A stretch of 64,000 nt of DNA. It comes from Astragalus membranaceus. Lineage: Eukaryota; Streptophyta; Magnoliopsida; Fabales; Fabaceae. The stretch lies in assembly GCA_039519185.1 (NCBI GenBank), contig CM076850.1, positions 159,942,462 through 160,006,461 of the forward strand, written 5' to 3'. Below, one piece after another: positions 1 to 10,440 of this stretch. The notes below the pieces were generated by a model. It did not search any database, was not told where the DNA came from, and saw only the letters and a program-made list of their open reading frames with translations. Every line of letters starts with the position of its first letter. Within the stretch, counting starts at the first letter, position 1. Made by a program: the position numbers and the translations under genes.

Positions 1-2022
1 AGATAATTCGAATTGCTTGGTATGAAAGAAGAAGAGACTGTATTGGTGCACTAAGCCTTTCTGCGAGAACTTAAACAAAACTCTGCATGGGTTGTCGTAA
101 AAATAGGGAGAAAAAAGGTCTCGAATGAAGAAAGCAGCGAAAATTCTCAGTAGAATTTCCATTTTTTTATGGTCTATCTAGATTTTATTTCGTGTTAAAT
201 TTTCCATTCATCTTCTTCATGAATGAGCTAGAAGCCATGGAGGCATTTAGGTTTTCTTTTGTTTCCTTCGTCATAGAGAAGATGAGAGGACCCTCATGAT
301 TCATTAGCAAGAGTAGATTTGAGCTCAAAGTTTATTCAACCCGCTTTGGTCTGTCCTATTCTTGTGGTTAGTCAGTGGAATTATGGACCTAATTTATGGG
401 GATAAAACAGATTGAGCTTGATTAGATTTATATTATTAGGTTGGGATATGGCCCACTCTTTAGTAGAAGGCGTGGCTCGTGCTCTATACTCATTCCCACG
501 AGAATGTCCCGAAGAGTCTTCTGTTGATTTTGTACCTCATTAGGTGCACCTTTGTATTGGTTTTTAATAAAAACCTAAAATACTTTCTGGCATCGGTAAC
601 GGCTATATCATACAAGCAGATAGCTGTTACCCCAGCAGTCTGTTCCTAACAGCTATTTTGTTATGAATTAGTTAACTTTGTTAAAGTTAGTTACAAACTA
701 AGTAACTAACTCTAAACTAACCCTTAGAAGGGTTTCAGACTTGTATAAATACATTACCCTAGTCTATATATTACAATGTACAGATTTACAAAAAACAAAA
801 TAGAATTTTTACATTGCATTTTAATAAGCTCTTCAAGTCTTCTTTTCATACTTCCTTTCTTTGTATTCTTGTTATTTTTGAGTTTCTGTGAGTATTAGCT
901 TTGGTGTGTCTCGTGTTGGTAGATGAGTACCTCGCATACATCAAAGGCACAAAAACAGTGAGTGTTTGAGTGTAGAATCACGAACAGATAATAGAAAAAA
1001 CCAAGAGAATGTGTGTGAGAGAGAGAGAGAGATAACTTTTGTAGACTCATTAGAAGGCTTGCAAGGAACTGTTGGTGATTGTTCATCAAGAACAGTCACA
1101 AGTGTACATGCAAATAAGTCAGAATCAAGTTAGGATTCTGAAGGTGTTAATACAATCACATAAAATCACTGAGAAAGTGATTTTTACCTTTCTTGTGGTT
1201 GAATCTGAGTTTCTGTCTTCATCATCCCTCTCAAGGTCCATACAAAACACAAACACAAAGCAAAATTAGGGTTTGTGTTAAAGAACAACAAAGAAATACG
1301 AAATCAGTGAAATACTAAGTTCATTACCTTCGCGTAGAGGTCCGATTGCAACCCCGAGAAACAGAATCCCTGACATCAAAGGTGAGAAGTTTTTAGGGTT
1401 TCTATAACAGTGAGATAACGAGGTAAAACTAGAGGGGTTTTGCTTATAATCTGTGTATCAAGCTTCATAGTGAAAGATTGAAGTTGTTTCAAGCTTCAAT
1501 CATCAAGAAATTTCACAAAATCAACAACCCTAGCAGAGGGTTCAAGAGAGAGGACGGAGAAGAAGCCAAGAACGAAAGAAAGAGAGAGAGGGAGAAGAAT
1601 TGTGAAAAATGACCCAGAAACCCTAGTTTGGTTTTTTATATTGGTAAGTTCGGTTCAACCCGTATCCAAGTGTGTAACCCGCGTGTTTCTACAGTGTCTG
1701 GATCCTGGGTTCCGCTTTAACCCGTGAACAAGTGGATCTAGCTAATTGGTCTGGACTTCTGCATTCTGGGCTTGGTGTATTGTTGTTTGCACCATCCCAT
1801 TCTGTTTCTGGCAACCCATGCAGAAATACAATTCAAAGGTTAACAAATCTAACAGTTTGTTACTAGTTACTACCATTAGCAACCCTCCCCTTGTATAATA
1901 GTGCTAGATTGGTTGTGCTTTCTCCTTTTCGTTTTTGTTATCAACATTCAGGGGTCATACGAATCGTTTTGTGAATCATCTAACTTTGATGGGTTTGCTG
2001 ATGAGATATCAGATGGTAGTGG
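1..2022. other. Intergenic, no recognisable gene
   Basis: No convincing coding exon was found here. The stretch has a TATA-like sequence near 742-750 (TATAAATAC), a short GA run at about 1018-1032 and purine-rich DNA around 1545-1605. The leader-like stretch 600-1300 could be a decayed LTR, but no paired copy or terminal motif could be established. Short reading frames at 895-1089 and 1072-1269 look random. Confidence 0.5.
430..545 (+). pseudogene. Possible LINE 3' tail remnant
   Basis: The frame beginning near 449 reads MAHSLVEGVARALYSFPREC and then a stop. This resembles the AH-LA-rich end of the RNase H domain that closes plant L1-type LINE polyproteins. No catalytic residues lie upstream and no poly(A) with duplication was found, so this is only a suggestion based on composition and the AHSL motif. 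Confidence 0.25.
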
Positions 2023-2365
2023 TAGATGTGTCAATTTGGCCCCAAGCCCAGCCCCATTGGTCCCTTATTAAGCCTCATAAAATTTCAGCCCCCTATTAAT
2101 GGGGTTTTTTTTAGCCCCAATCCACACTTTTAGTTTTTTTAGTGGGTTAGGTCCAGCGCTCGTTGGATGGCCCCAATTTTTTTGGCTCATTCTTTTCCCA
2201 CCCCCACTTTCGTTCTTTCACCTCACCTCCCTCTTCATCCTCACTATCACCACCACCTCCTTCTCCCTCCCACCACCACCACCACCACAATTAACCTTAT
2301 TTTCTCTCTCACAACTATCACCACCATCACCCACTCACCACCACCACCACCACCATACACCACCT
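2023..2365 (+). mobile_element. Truncated left end of hAT-like CCACCA element
   Basis: The first about 190 bases match the left end of the complete element at 48431-49597: both start TAGA.GTGTCAATTTGGCCC, continue through AGCCCAGCCCCATTGG and the poly-T/AGCCCCA stretch, and then enter a CCACCA-rich tract. The right terminus is absent and the homology ends near 2365. The long histidine/proline-rich reading frames here are products of the CCACCA repeat, not genes. Confidence 0.7.
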
Positions 2366-2394
2366 GGCAGAGCAAACGGAGACATGCTGTTTTC

Positions 2395-2496
2395 ACAAGT
2401 AATCGATCATATGCCTTGCTAGCTGCTGTTGTTAAGTTGATTTGAATGAAATCACACAAGTAATCATATGCCTTGCTAGCTGCCGTTGTTAGATAT
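2395..2496 (+). repeat. Imperfect tandem duplication, about 40 bp
   Basis: ACAAGTAATC..ATATGCCTTGCTAGCTGC.GTTGTTA occurs at about 2395-2438 and again at 2456-2492. The first copy has four extra bases after AAGTAATC. It adjoins the broken edge of the hAT-like remnant, so it may mark a repair event. No coding function is seen. Confidence 0.7.
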
Positions 2497-3208
2497 GCGA
2501 TCTCTTATGCTCACTGGATTCATTTAATCCAATCTTTACTAATTATATTATCACTCAAGATCTAGAGAAATATCATTTTATAGGGAGTGGGGGATTTGGC
2601 AGTATGATTCTTCAAGCATTGTTGAAATTGCTTCACTTTTGGAACAATATGCTTCCTCACTCTCTTGTATACACAACAAAGCAGACTTTTATTTACAACT
2701 TAATCCCTCCTTCTAATCACAATACGATTGATAACATTTTACATATTTTTAACGAACATATATTTCTAGTTTATTATAGAATAGACATTTGAGCACTACA
2801 TTATATATGAAAGCACATATATTCGTAAAGAGATTAAGAGAATCAGAATACGATGTATATTGTAACCCACGTTCCTCTTATAAAAATATATAACGGTAGA
2901 AAATTTAAAAAAGTAAATAAACACAAGCATCAAACTCGATCTCATGTGTTTGTGTTACTGTTCTTTGCTTCTATGTGTCAAAAAAAATTTAGGGCCGTGG
3001 GCTGGCCTAGGCCAAAGGCCACATGATCTGCGGGTAAATTTTTAATTTCGTTCCAAAAACAGTGCGGTGTAATAATATGTAAATAAAAAGCCAAACACAT
3101 ATGAAAGCCAACGGAAATACTTTTTATGCAGACATAATCAACAATTATGATGAACTTGATATGTTTTAATCCTTTTTTGAACAAATGAAACAAGAGTAGA
3201 GTAAGTAC
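2497..3208. other. AT-rich intergenic DNA upstream of PER1
   Basis: AT-rich with no supported gene. Around 2985-3020 a GGGCCGTGGGCTGGCCTAGGCC stretch resembles the GGCCC-rich ends of the hAT-like family, but no termini can be defined. The reading frame on the minus strand at 2978-3277 partly translates the promoter tandem repeat and is not a gene. Confidence 0.45.
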
Positions 3209-3319
3209 TACGTGGAGAGAAGTTAACATGCCACGTTCATATCCCATTAACATGCCACGTTCATATCCCATTAACATGCCACGTTCTCTTCATGCAACCA
3301 ACTCCCCTCTCTTTATAAT
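3209..3319 (+). promoter_or_regulatory. PER1 promoter: ABRE-like, ACGT x3, RY, TATA
   Basis: Reading toward the gene: TACGTGG at 3209-3215 (ABRE-like); three GCCACGTT boxes with ACGT cores at 3233-3236, 3257-3260 and 3281-3284; an RY core CATGCA at 3291-3296; and TATAAT in CTTTATAATCCC at 3314-3319, about 106 bases before the start codon. ABRE plus RY is the classic layout of ABA/ABI3-controlled seed-maturation promoters, which fits the known seed and dormancy expression of plant 1-Cys peroxiredoxins. The motifs are seen; the regulation is inferred. Confidence 0.65.
3223..3286 (+). repeat. 24-bp tandem repeat, 2.7 copies, with ACGT core
   Basis: The unit TTAACATGCCACGTTCATATCCCA occurs at 3223-3246, at 3247-3270 and partly at 3271-3286. 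The copies are identical, which points to recent amplification. Each carries one TGCCACGTT box. The array ends five bases before the RY motif and about 28 bases before the TATA box. Confidence 0.95.
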
Positions 3320-3424
3320 CCCACTTCCACTCACACACTGACACACCTTCTGAATTCTCATCTCATCCATTACAAAAAAGACAAAAAGAAACCTCTAGTG
3401 TCTAGTTTCACTACCACTGAAAAA

Positions 3425-4263
3425 ATGCCAGGCCTCACAATCGGTGACACTATTCCTGATCTTGAAGTTGAATCTACCAATGGCAAAATCAAGCTCCACG
3501 ACTTCTGTTCTGATAGCTGGACCATCTTGTTCTCTCATCCAGGTGATTTCACCCCAGTTTGTACCACTGAGCTTGGTAAAATGGCTCAGTATTCTTCTGA
3601 GTTTTATCAACGAGGAGTGAAACTACTAGGCATGTCTTGTGATGATATTAAATCTCACAATGAATGGATCAAAGACATTGAAGCCTACACCGTAAGTACC
3701 ACTCAACACCTTTAATTTACAAACTCATTATTCTTATTTTTGATAATATATATATTGACCTTATATTTGTTACATATGCAGCCAGGTGTAAAGGTGAACT
3801 ATCCAATAATTGCTGATCCCAAAAGAGAAATCATCAAACAACTCAACATGGTTGATCCTGATGAGAAAGATTCCAATGGAAACTTACCCTCAAGGGCACT
3901 TCATATTGTGGGGCCAGATTTGAAGGTGAAAGTTTCTTACTTTTGTCTAAATTAATTAATTAATAAATATTTAATTTCCACTTTTTAATTTATTATATGT
4001 TAATTTATTTGTGGCAGATAAAGTTGAGTTTTCTGTACCCTGCAACAACTGGGAGGAACATGGATGAAGTGCTGAGGGTGTTGGATTCACTACAGAAAGC
4101 CTCAAAGTTTAAGGTTGCAACACCAGCAAATTGGAAGAAAGGGGACAAGGTTGTGATTGCTCCTGATGTTACCAATGAGCAAGCTAAGGAAATGTTTCCT
4201 CAAGGTTTTGAGACTGTTGATCTTCCATCAAAAAAGGAATACTTGCGCTTCACTAAAGTTTGA
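3425..4263 (+). CDS. PER1: 1-Cys peroxiredoxin (PER1 type), three exons
   Basis: Exons are 3425-3691, 3782-3925 and 4018-4263, all in phase 0, with introns GTAAGT..GCAG and GTGAAA..GCAG. They give 218 residues, the normal size for plant 1-Cys peroxiredoxins, which reduce peroxides in the nucleus and cytosol of embryo and aleurone cells. The start MPGLTIGDTIPDLEVES is the family N-terminus; an upstream in-frame GTG at 3398 was not used. The peroxidatic cysteine is Cys46 in FTPVCTTE. Other family blocks are SCDDIKSHNEWIKDIEAYTP, VNYPIIADPKREIIKQLNMV, LPSRALHIVGPD, FLYPATTGRNMDEVLRV, TPANWKKGDKVVIAPDV and the C-terminal KKEYLRFTKV. Reading frame and splice sites look intact, and the promoter has seed-type motifs. 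The identification is very secure; the symbol follows the cereal PER1 orthologues. Confidence 0.96.
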
Positions 4264-4841
4264 TCATCATGTGCTAATCAAACTCAATGTCACCTATAGT
4301 AATCTATATATATGCTTCCTAATGAAACTAGATATGTGTGTGTAGTTAGGTATGCTTTTGCTTGTGTTGGCTTCTTGTCTTGTTTATGATATAAATATGT
4401 ATATTATAAGTATCTTTTTGGTGACCGGACTCGGATCCGTGTCTTTTTCATGCTGTATAAGTCCTTTAACTATATGTAGTATTTAGTTTGATCTTTTACT
4501 AGTTAATTTGTTCAACATTACTTTCTTAATTTGGGTCTTAACCTTGTTAGTAATTCCGTCAACAAAAAACAGCTTGGTAGTAATTATGGAGACTTGAGAG
4601 TAAAATTAGATCAGAGAGAGTGCAGAAGGGTTATTAGCAAGTAAAATTAATCAATCTTTTTTTTCGTTACAAACCGCGTACCAACAAAAAGCACTAAGGT
4701 CTCGCAAAGCGAGTACCATTAGCCCAACTACAAGGGAAGACAAATCCTTTAGGGGATTTCTACAAATGACCAGAGCAGGAGAATTTCTGGCGAACTTGCA
4801 CAAAAAATCCCCCCATGATACGGTGTAATAAGGCCACCTCA
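4264..4841. other. PER1 3' flank, no gene seen
   Basis: AT-rich 3' untranslated and intergenic DNA. No clean poly(A) signal stands out; ATATAAATATG near 4390 is a candidate. The minus-strand frame at 4651-4848 has no recognised similarity and probably belongs to the degraded sequence next to the FAR1-like remnant. Confidence 0.45.
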
Positions 4842-5436
4842 TTACCATATAAGTGATACACTATGTTGGCTGCAGTCCCATATGATTTCATCCCATGTGA
4901 CAACTACAGTTTGCTTCTTTGAAATGACATGAAAAGTCACAAAATAGTTATAAGGCTTCTCTTTCTTAATTTCATAAACCTTGTATGTGGATACTTCATT
5001 GGAAAATTCAACTTTCTCAACGATAAACATTTGAGAGCCAACCAACTCATCGTGAAATATCCTAAACATTTTTCTTGTATAACTTTTTGAAGCACCCTCT
5101 TCCATGGGATGTAAAGTTCGCAAAAGTGGTTTTGAATTTACCGTCTAGAAAGTCTTCTCTCTTTCTTTCTTGTAACGCGCATCAAGAGCCTTATCATATC
5201 GATCGTGTCACAAATTTGCTCAATGGAGTACTTACTTGAATTCAAAAAATCCTTAAAAAATTTGTTCATACTTTCACTCCTCCGGGGTAGTGGACATTCC
5301 AGCACAAAAATTATGGCGCACATAAGCAGGAATCCATTTTGCTCGAATATAGTATGTATTCTCTAGCAACGTATTAATTTGCAACCCATATTTATCTATC
5401 ATTGCTTCCCAATTAGAATAAAAGGCGGGGTCCTGC

Positions 5437-5515
5437 CCCTCGAGGCACTTACAATGAGCAAGGGATTAGTCACTGCTGTCCGTGCGGTGGTACTCGAGTT
5501 TACCCAAAAATCAAA
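5437..5515 (+). mobile_element. SINE 3' fragment inside FAR1-like remnant
   Basis: TGCCCCTCGAGGCAC.TACAATGAGC and GGGATTAGTCACTG.T.TCCGTG.GGTGG match the 3' half of the SINE at 46207-46393. It lies between codons that would join as FDFW-WEAMIDKY in the FAR1-like frame. The tRNA-derived head is missing. Confidence 0.75.
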
Positions 5516-5541
5516 GTCTTCAATGGTAATAGAACGATGAA

Positions 5542-5673
5542 CGCCCCTCACTGTTGGTTGCTTTGACAATTTCAGTGACACGAGAACGTCGGCTCCCGGG
5601 TTCGAACCTAGGTGTGACCAGTGGTAGTGTGTGTGTGGTGTTTATTTGCTAATTTATCTAAGTAGACAAAAAA
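5542..5673 (+). mobile_element. SINE with 14-bp target duplication
   Basis: The body is bounded by AATAGAACGATGAA at 5528-5541 and 5674-5687. It contains a Pol III B-box-like CCCGGGTTCGAACCTAGG near 5598-5615 and ends in an A run. It interrupts the FAR1-like frame between HRS and TIEDFDFW, so it is younger than that sequence. Confidence 0.85.
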
Positions 5674-6937
5674 AATAGAACGATGAATTCACTTGTAAAA
5701 ATCATTTTTAAACTCACTATGCTCAGGATATATGTAACTCAAATGGTCCGGAACTTTTTTCTCAATGTGCCACTTACAATAATGACGATTAACTCAAGCA
5801 ATCTGTATACAAACGAGAACTATAATCAATATTCCATAATTTGGCTATACTAAGCCATGCTTATAAATCTGTTATCAACATCAAGATGAGTTACACATTC
5901 ATATCATGATACCAAATAACATTTTAATCAATCACTACAAGGATTAATGCAAAAGCCACATAGTTCCTAAGCATCAAGTATTAAGAGTTAGGAAATATTA
6001 GGGATGCCTCTTGAAACCAATTTGAAATGCCATTCAGAGATTATTTAAAGTTGTAGCTCTTTTTCGTTAGCTTTCCAACGCATCCAAGACTACTCAAATC
6101 GGAGTTATGGATCAAAAGGAACGAATACAACAGTCGGGAGGCTGGCGAAAAGAGCTCCCAACCCGAAAACACCCACGGACCGTGCTTAAAAGTGCACGAC
6201 TTGTGCTTCCTGTACAGAACCAGAAAACCAGTTTTCAGTTTTTAAGTGTTTCATGCATCCTTTTTGGTACGAAAGTCATCCCAACTCATTACTAACACAA
6301 ATCAAACTTCAACACAACAATTAATCACACTCCAATCAAGACCAAAACACCAACCATAACAATACAAATCATCAAATTTCATTAACACAAAATATACCCA
6401 ATTTGAGCTAAATGCTCCAACATATCAATTGAATCATTCAGTGAGGTAAAACTTCAAACAACAAACACCACATTCAAACATCCATATAGCCATACAACAT
6501 GTCTAGGAGCTGAAATATGAATGAAACCCTAAGATTGAACTAAAAGGGAAAAGAGGAAACTCACATTGACAAGTAAATGGCACAACAAACAAGTAGAAGA
6601 CTTCAAACACACAAACAAACAATTCCACTAGCTCCTCTTACTCGAACAAGATCCCAAAGGCTCCAAACAATCAATCTCTAGCTCTCTAACTTCAAATGCT
6701 CTGAACTAGCCCCACATGCAAGCTCTAATCAAACATCCATGACCCTCAAAACCCACATGCATGAAGAAAGCAAGGTCTAGAAGTGGTGAATGATGAAATT
6801 TCTGAAGTTAAAGTTGGTCAAGAACTCGAAAATGAGGAAAATGAAGGAATATGAGTGGAATGGACTTCTAATGTGAAGAATGAACTCTAGGATTCAAGGA
6901 AAAGAAGTGAGAGATGATACATTATGGGTGAGCACTT

Positions 6938-8612
6938 GATAACTCTATTTTATATAGAGTTATTTTCGCATCTAAATCTAAACAATTGTTGAAATTCTCA
7001 ATAATAATGTTTATTAAATATAGGAATATAGAGGAATAACAACATTTCAAGATCAAAAGAAGGTTTTTACAAGCAACTTGGCATTCTGCATATATTTTGG
7101 TGTTTTGATGTGTTTGTTCAATACTATAGCATTAGATGCCCTAACATTGGTAACACTGCAATGCCCCATCATTGGATGCCCCAACATGCAGAACAAACCA
7201 TAATGCTCAAAGCTCTCTTGGGACATCAAAATGCCTCAGCAACCAAATGATGATGTCATGCTGCGTCAAAAAGGCAGATGCAAGTGGATGATTTCGGCGC
7301 CTACCATAGACTTCATAGCTCACAAAGTTGGACTCTCTTAGGGACACTTGTCCATTCATTAGAGAACCCCTCCTTTTGGTTGACTGGAAGGATTGAAACT
7401 ACGTTTGGAGCAGAGATGAAAAAGCAAACCCTAACTTCAACTCCAAGCAAACCCCCTCATGAAGGAAACCTTATTTTTGGAGCCTATATAAAGACCTTCA
7501 TTTCCTCATTCCAAGAAACACTTAGATAGATACTTAGATTTACTTTTAGATTCTCTTGTAAGAAGGCAAGAAAGAAATTTACAACTTCTTTCTTTACTTC
7601 CACACACTTACGAAGTGCGGATTGAATGTTGTGAGGTGAATGCTACAACATTGCTAGGCAGATTTATGCAAAGGAACTCCAACCGTGTAATCTTTACTTT
7701 GTTGTCTTCCTTTTGTATTATCAAATATATGAACATGTTTACTTCTGTTTATATATGCTTTGTAATGTCTAGCATGAGCTAAACATCTTTAGTTGGGATG
7801 CTTTAACTATATAATGATTTTTTTTAAGTTATTGTGTTACATGATGACAGTGGCGGACCCAGGACCCCGGGGTCAGGGGTGTCAAATTTTTTAAGACCGG
7901 TGTCAAATGGGTGCAAAACTTGGTCTACTAGTACAATTTCAAATTTTCAGGGGTGTCAAAATTAAAATTTCAGGAGATTTAGCCTATTTATATAGGGTGT
8001 TTAGTAAGAAAAAAAATTCCAGGGGGTTCAACTGAACCCCCTGGATACATGCCAGGTCCGCCACTGCATGATGATATGTGCAATTTAGTTCTTATGTTAT
8101 ACTTCTTTCAAACTTATTTTGACGTTGATCACTTAGAATAAGTAGTGCCATAAATACAGACATGGTTATGATTAGAACTCAAGAACTAATATGGGTAAGT
8201 GTTTAATAAAGGAAACTTTGTTAATTTCCATGCTAAAACCTAGACATAGGATAGCATAGTTCATAGGATGATACTGTGGGTACTTCATATACAAGGGTGA
8301 ACTTGTTTAGAGCATAGACATAAGACTTATAATGAAACCCTGATGAAAGTGACTGAAAAGCACGCATCAATTGCTACAGCATCCATAGCACCAGCATCAC
8401 ACATAACACAATGCTATCAAAAGTGACTTATTTAGTAAAGAGCATTTCAACTATCTTTCTCACTTGATTTCATACTCATTTCACTTAGCTTGTTTACTTT
8501 CAGTTTGCATAATCCATTATTGTTTGTTACTGGTTACTTCTCACTAATCCAAACTATATCTACTATTGTATTACTTGTTAAGGACTATGTACACTTGCAC
8601 AATACTCTTTAA
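6938..8612 (+). mobile_element. Solo LTR of the Athila-like family
   Basis: Begins TGATAACTCTATTTTATATAG, the same start as the LTRs of the element at 32261-42964 (read on its minus strand). It follows them through TTCGGCGCCTACCATA (about 7290-7310), AGCAAACCC..TCATGAAG, the TATATAAAGACCT promoter block (about 7485-7498), GTGACTTATTTAGTAAAGA (about 8423-8441), TATTGTTTGTTACT and CTTGCACAATA at the end. No internal coding region or second LTR adjoins it, so it is a solo LTR. It is visibly more diverged than the other two copies and hosts the MITE at 7848-8066. No clean 5-bp duplication was found. Confidence 0.8.
7848..8066 (+). mobile_element. hAT-type MITE, 219 bp
   Basis: Terminal inverted repeats CAGTGGCGGACC and GGTCCGCCACTG are flanked by an exact 8-bp duplication CATGATGA (7840-7847 and 8067-8074). 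An 8-bp duplication and CAGTGGCGGA termini are typical of non-autonomous hAT elements. It lies inside the solo LTR and has no coding capacity. Confidence 0.93.
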
Positions 8613-8949
8613 AAATTTCCACAACAACACTCTCCTCTTCTCTCCATTCAAAACCCTCTCTTTTCTCTCTTACCCAAGAGCTTTTCAAAATGAAGTGTGC
8701 GTATGCGTTTTTGTTTTCAGCTGGGTTATAGGGAGGGAAAGGGTAGTTTGGTCTAATGAGGGTTATTTAAAAGATAGAAATTTCCAACTATACCCCTTCT
8801 CTATTTTACTATCACTAAACCCCTTTTTAATCAAATACCACTACCCATAAATTCTCAACAATCATAGAACTACCAATCTTTTCACAAACACACAATTTAA
8901 TCAACTCACAAACCATTAAAAGTAATCTAAAATTACTTTGGGCGTTACA

Positions 8950-9677
8950 CATATTTAATCACATACCCTAGAAATCCTACACACAACACCGACAACAACA
9001 CAACGTATAAAAAACACTCTTCATCTAGTAAACAACAAACTAAACGCCATTCAATATCCACCACACCCAATAAAGTAGAAAAGGACCACTGAGATGAAAA
9101 AACAACATATACCAAAAAGAGAGACCACTATCAATTTCTCTCTCTCAGGGACCACTGTTTCTTCATGCTCCTCCTTTGTTGTCCACCTTCGATTTCGATT
9201 TCGTCGCTATGAGAGTGAGATTGAACGAGAGTGAGAATGAGAGTCGAGTTACTAGTGAGGGAAACGAGAGTGAGAGTGAGAGTGAGAACTGAATTGGGCG
9301 TAGGGATTGGGTTTCTAATTCAGTTTTAATTTTTCTTTAATTTCTTCAGTTTTAAGTTTTTGGTTAATTGTTGTTTTAAAAAATCCAACGTGGAAGCTGA
9401 AGCGTCTCATTTAAATTACGTAGAAAACAACCACCATCACATTAAAAACGGCACACGTGCCATGCCACGTCAGTGGCTTTAGTGAAAACTAACAACAAGG
9501 ACTAAAAGTGCTAACGAAAAATAAAGTAGGAACCAAAAGTGCCCAAAAAATTTAATAGGGACTAAAAACAAAACTAGCTGTAATTAGAGGGACCAAAAAC
9601 ATATTTAACCGTTACTATAATTATGTAACTTATTAATTTAAATACTATAATTATGTAACTAGTTAATTTAAATACTA
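8950..9677. other. Intergenic; probable MULE-like terminal fragment
   Basis: No gene found. GAGAGTGAGA-type repeats occur near 9220-9290. At 9480-9612 the repeated phrases GGACTAAAAG, GGAACCAAAAGTGCCC and GGGACCAAAAACATATTTAACC resemble the right end of legume long-TIR MULE-like MITEs, but the matching left end was not identified. Confidence 0.4.
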
Positions 9678-9973
9678 CTGCCTCCGATCCACAATATATA
9701 AGAAAAATAGTGAGTTTTGGTGGTCCACAATATAAGAAATAAACACAATTTCTAAGAAGTATTAAATGATCATTTCCAAATTCTCCCCTATTTAAGTGGT
9801 GTAGTTAAAAATAATGTAATCAATTGGGAATGTAAATCATCATTTAATGAAAAGGGAAATCTTGGAAAGTAGATAAATTTTTAGCCTTATTAAATGATAA
9901 TAGTTGATTTCAATATCATTCATTAGTTTGCGTAATGTTATGTTTTTTCTCTTATATTGTGAATCGGAGGGAG
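9678..9973 (+). mobile_element. Stowaway-like MITE, about 296 bp
   Basis: Left end CTGCCTCCGATCCACAATAT and right end (reverse complement) CTCCCTCCGATTCACAATAT pair as inverted repeats of the Stowaway/Tc1-mariner CTCCCTCCG type, with AATATAAG continuing on both sides. The expected TA duplication is present on the left, but the right flank reads CA. Confidence 0.75.
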
Positions 9974-10440
9974 CATTAATTATTCATAATTAAATAATTA
10001 ATATAACTAATTTGATAACTAAAATAGTTAATGATATATTTTTCTATATCTAAAAAATAATAAAAACCAAACAGTATACAATTTGTTCTTCTTGAACTAC
10101 AACATTTGAGTAGAACTTTATATATTTGAAAAAACTCTGAAATTTTTGATCAAATCTATTTTATCCAAAAGTTTTGTCAAAAAATGTTAATGTACTAGTA
10201 GCAAAAACATTAATTTTTATAGTAGTAAATTTGAAGAATTCTAACTTTTAGATAGCTAAAAACGTTCGGCAATAATTTGAAAGAGAAGAAAATGGCAGTG
10301 AAATGCTTTATTTTGAATTTCATTAACTGATAATCAAGTTCTGGATCTTCAGTTTTATGCAAATTTCTTACAAATTGCAAGTCCCAAATCTAAGTTGAAG
10401 TATCTTATTATTTTAGATTGATTTGATACAATAGAACTCA

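Larger units (their letters stand above)
4842..5810 (-). pseudogene. FAR1/FHY3-related (MULE transposase-derived) remnant
   Basis: Minus-strand pieces in order, high to low coordinate, match the FAR1-related family: HYCKWHIEKKVPDHLSYIYP (about 5800-5740), TIEDFDFW (about 5525-5500), WEAMIDKYGLQINTLLENTY and KWIPAYVRHNFCAGMSTT (about 5410-5290), RSESMNKFFKDFLNSS after a frameshift (about 5285-5240), then KMFRIFHDELVGSQMFIVEK (about 5065-5005). RSESMN and the FRIFHDEL..S block are diagnostic. FAR1-type proteins are transcription factors descended from Mutator-like transposases. Here there are at least one frameshift, an internal stop near 5800, two SINE-derived interruptions, and no N-terminal zinc-binding or complete SWIM region. 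It is clearly broken. It may be a FAR1 gene relic or a MULE relic. Confidence 0.8.
5896..8949 (-). mobile_element. Degraded LTR remnant (TGTAACGCCC type) with nested solo LTR
   Basis: On the minus strand the block begins TGTAACGCCCAAAG at 8949, a start typical of many plant Ty3 chromovirus LTRs. It runs to about 5920, where TGGTATCATGATATG (about 5913-5899) looks like a decayed tRNA-Met primer site. The middle is interrupted by the solo LTR at 6938-8612. The second LTR and coding region are not in the window, and the ends lack a verified duplication. Treat as provisional. Confidence 0.4.

Noticed and set aside
2099..2445. Two plus-strand frames of 92-107 codons
   Set aside because: They lie in the truncated hAT-like end and CCACCA tract and have no domain.
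3223..3286. CRISPR-like direct repeats
   Set aside because: The units are contiguous with no spacers, in a plant promoter.
3398..3424. GTG-initiated N-terminal extension of the peroxiredoxin
   Set aside because: Plant nuclear genes start at ATG, and MPGLTIGDT is the conserved family start.
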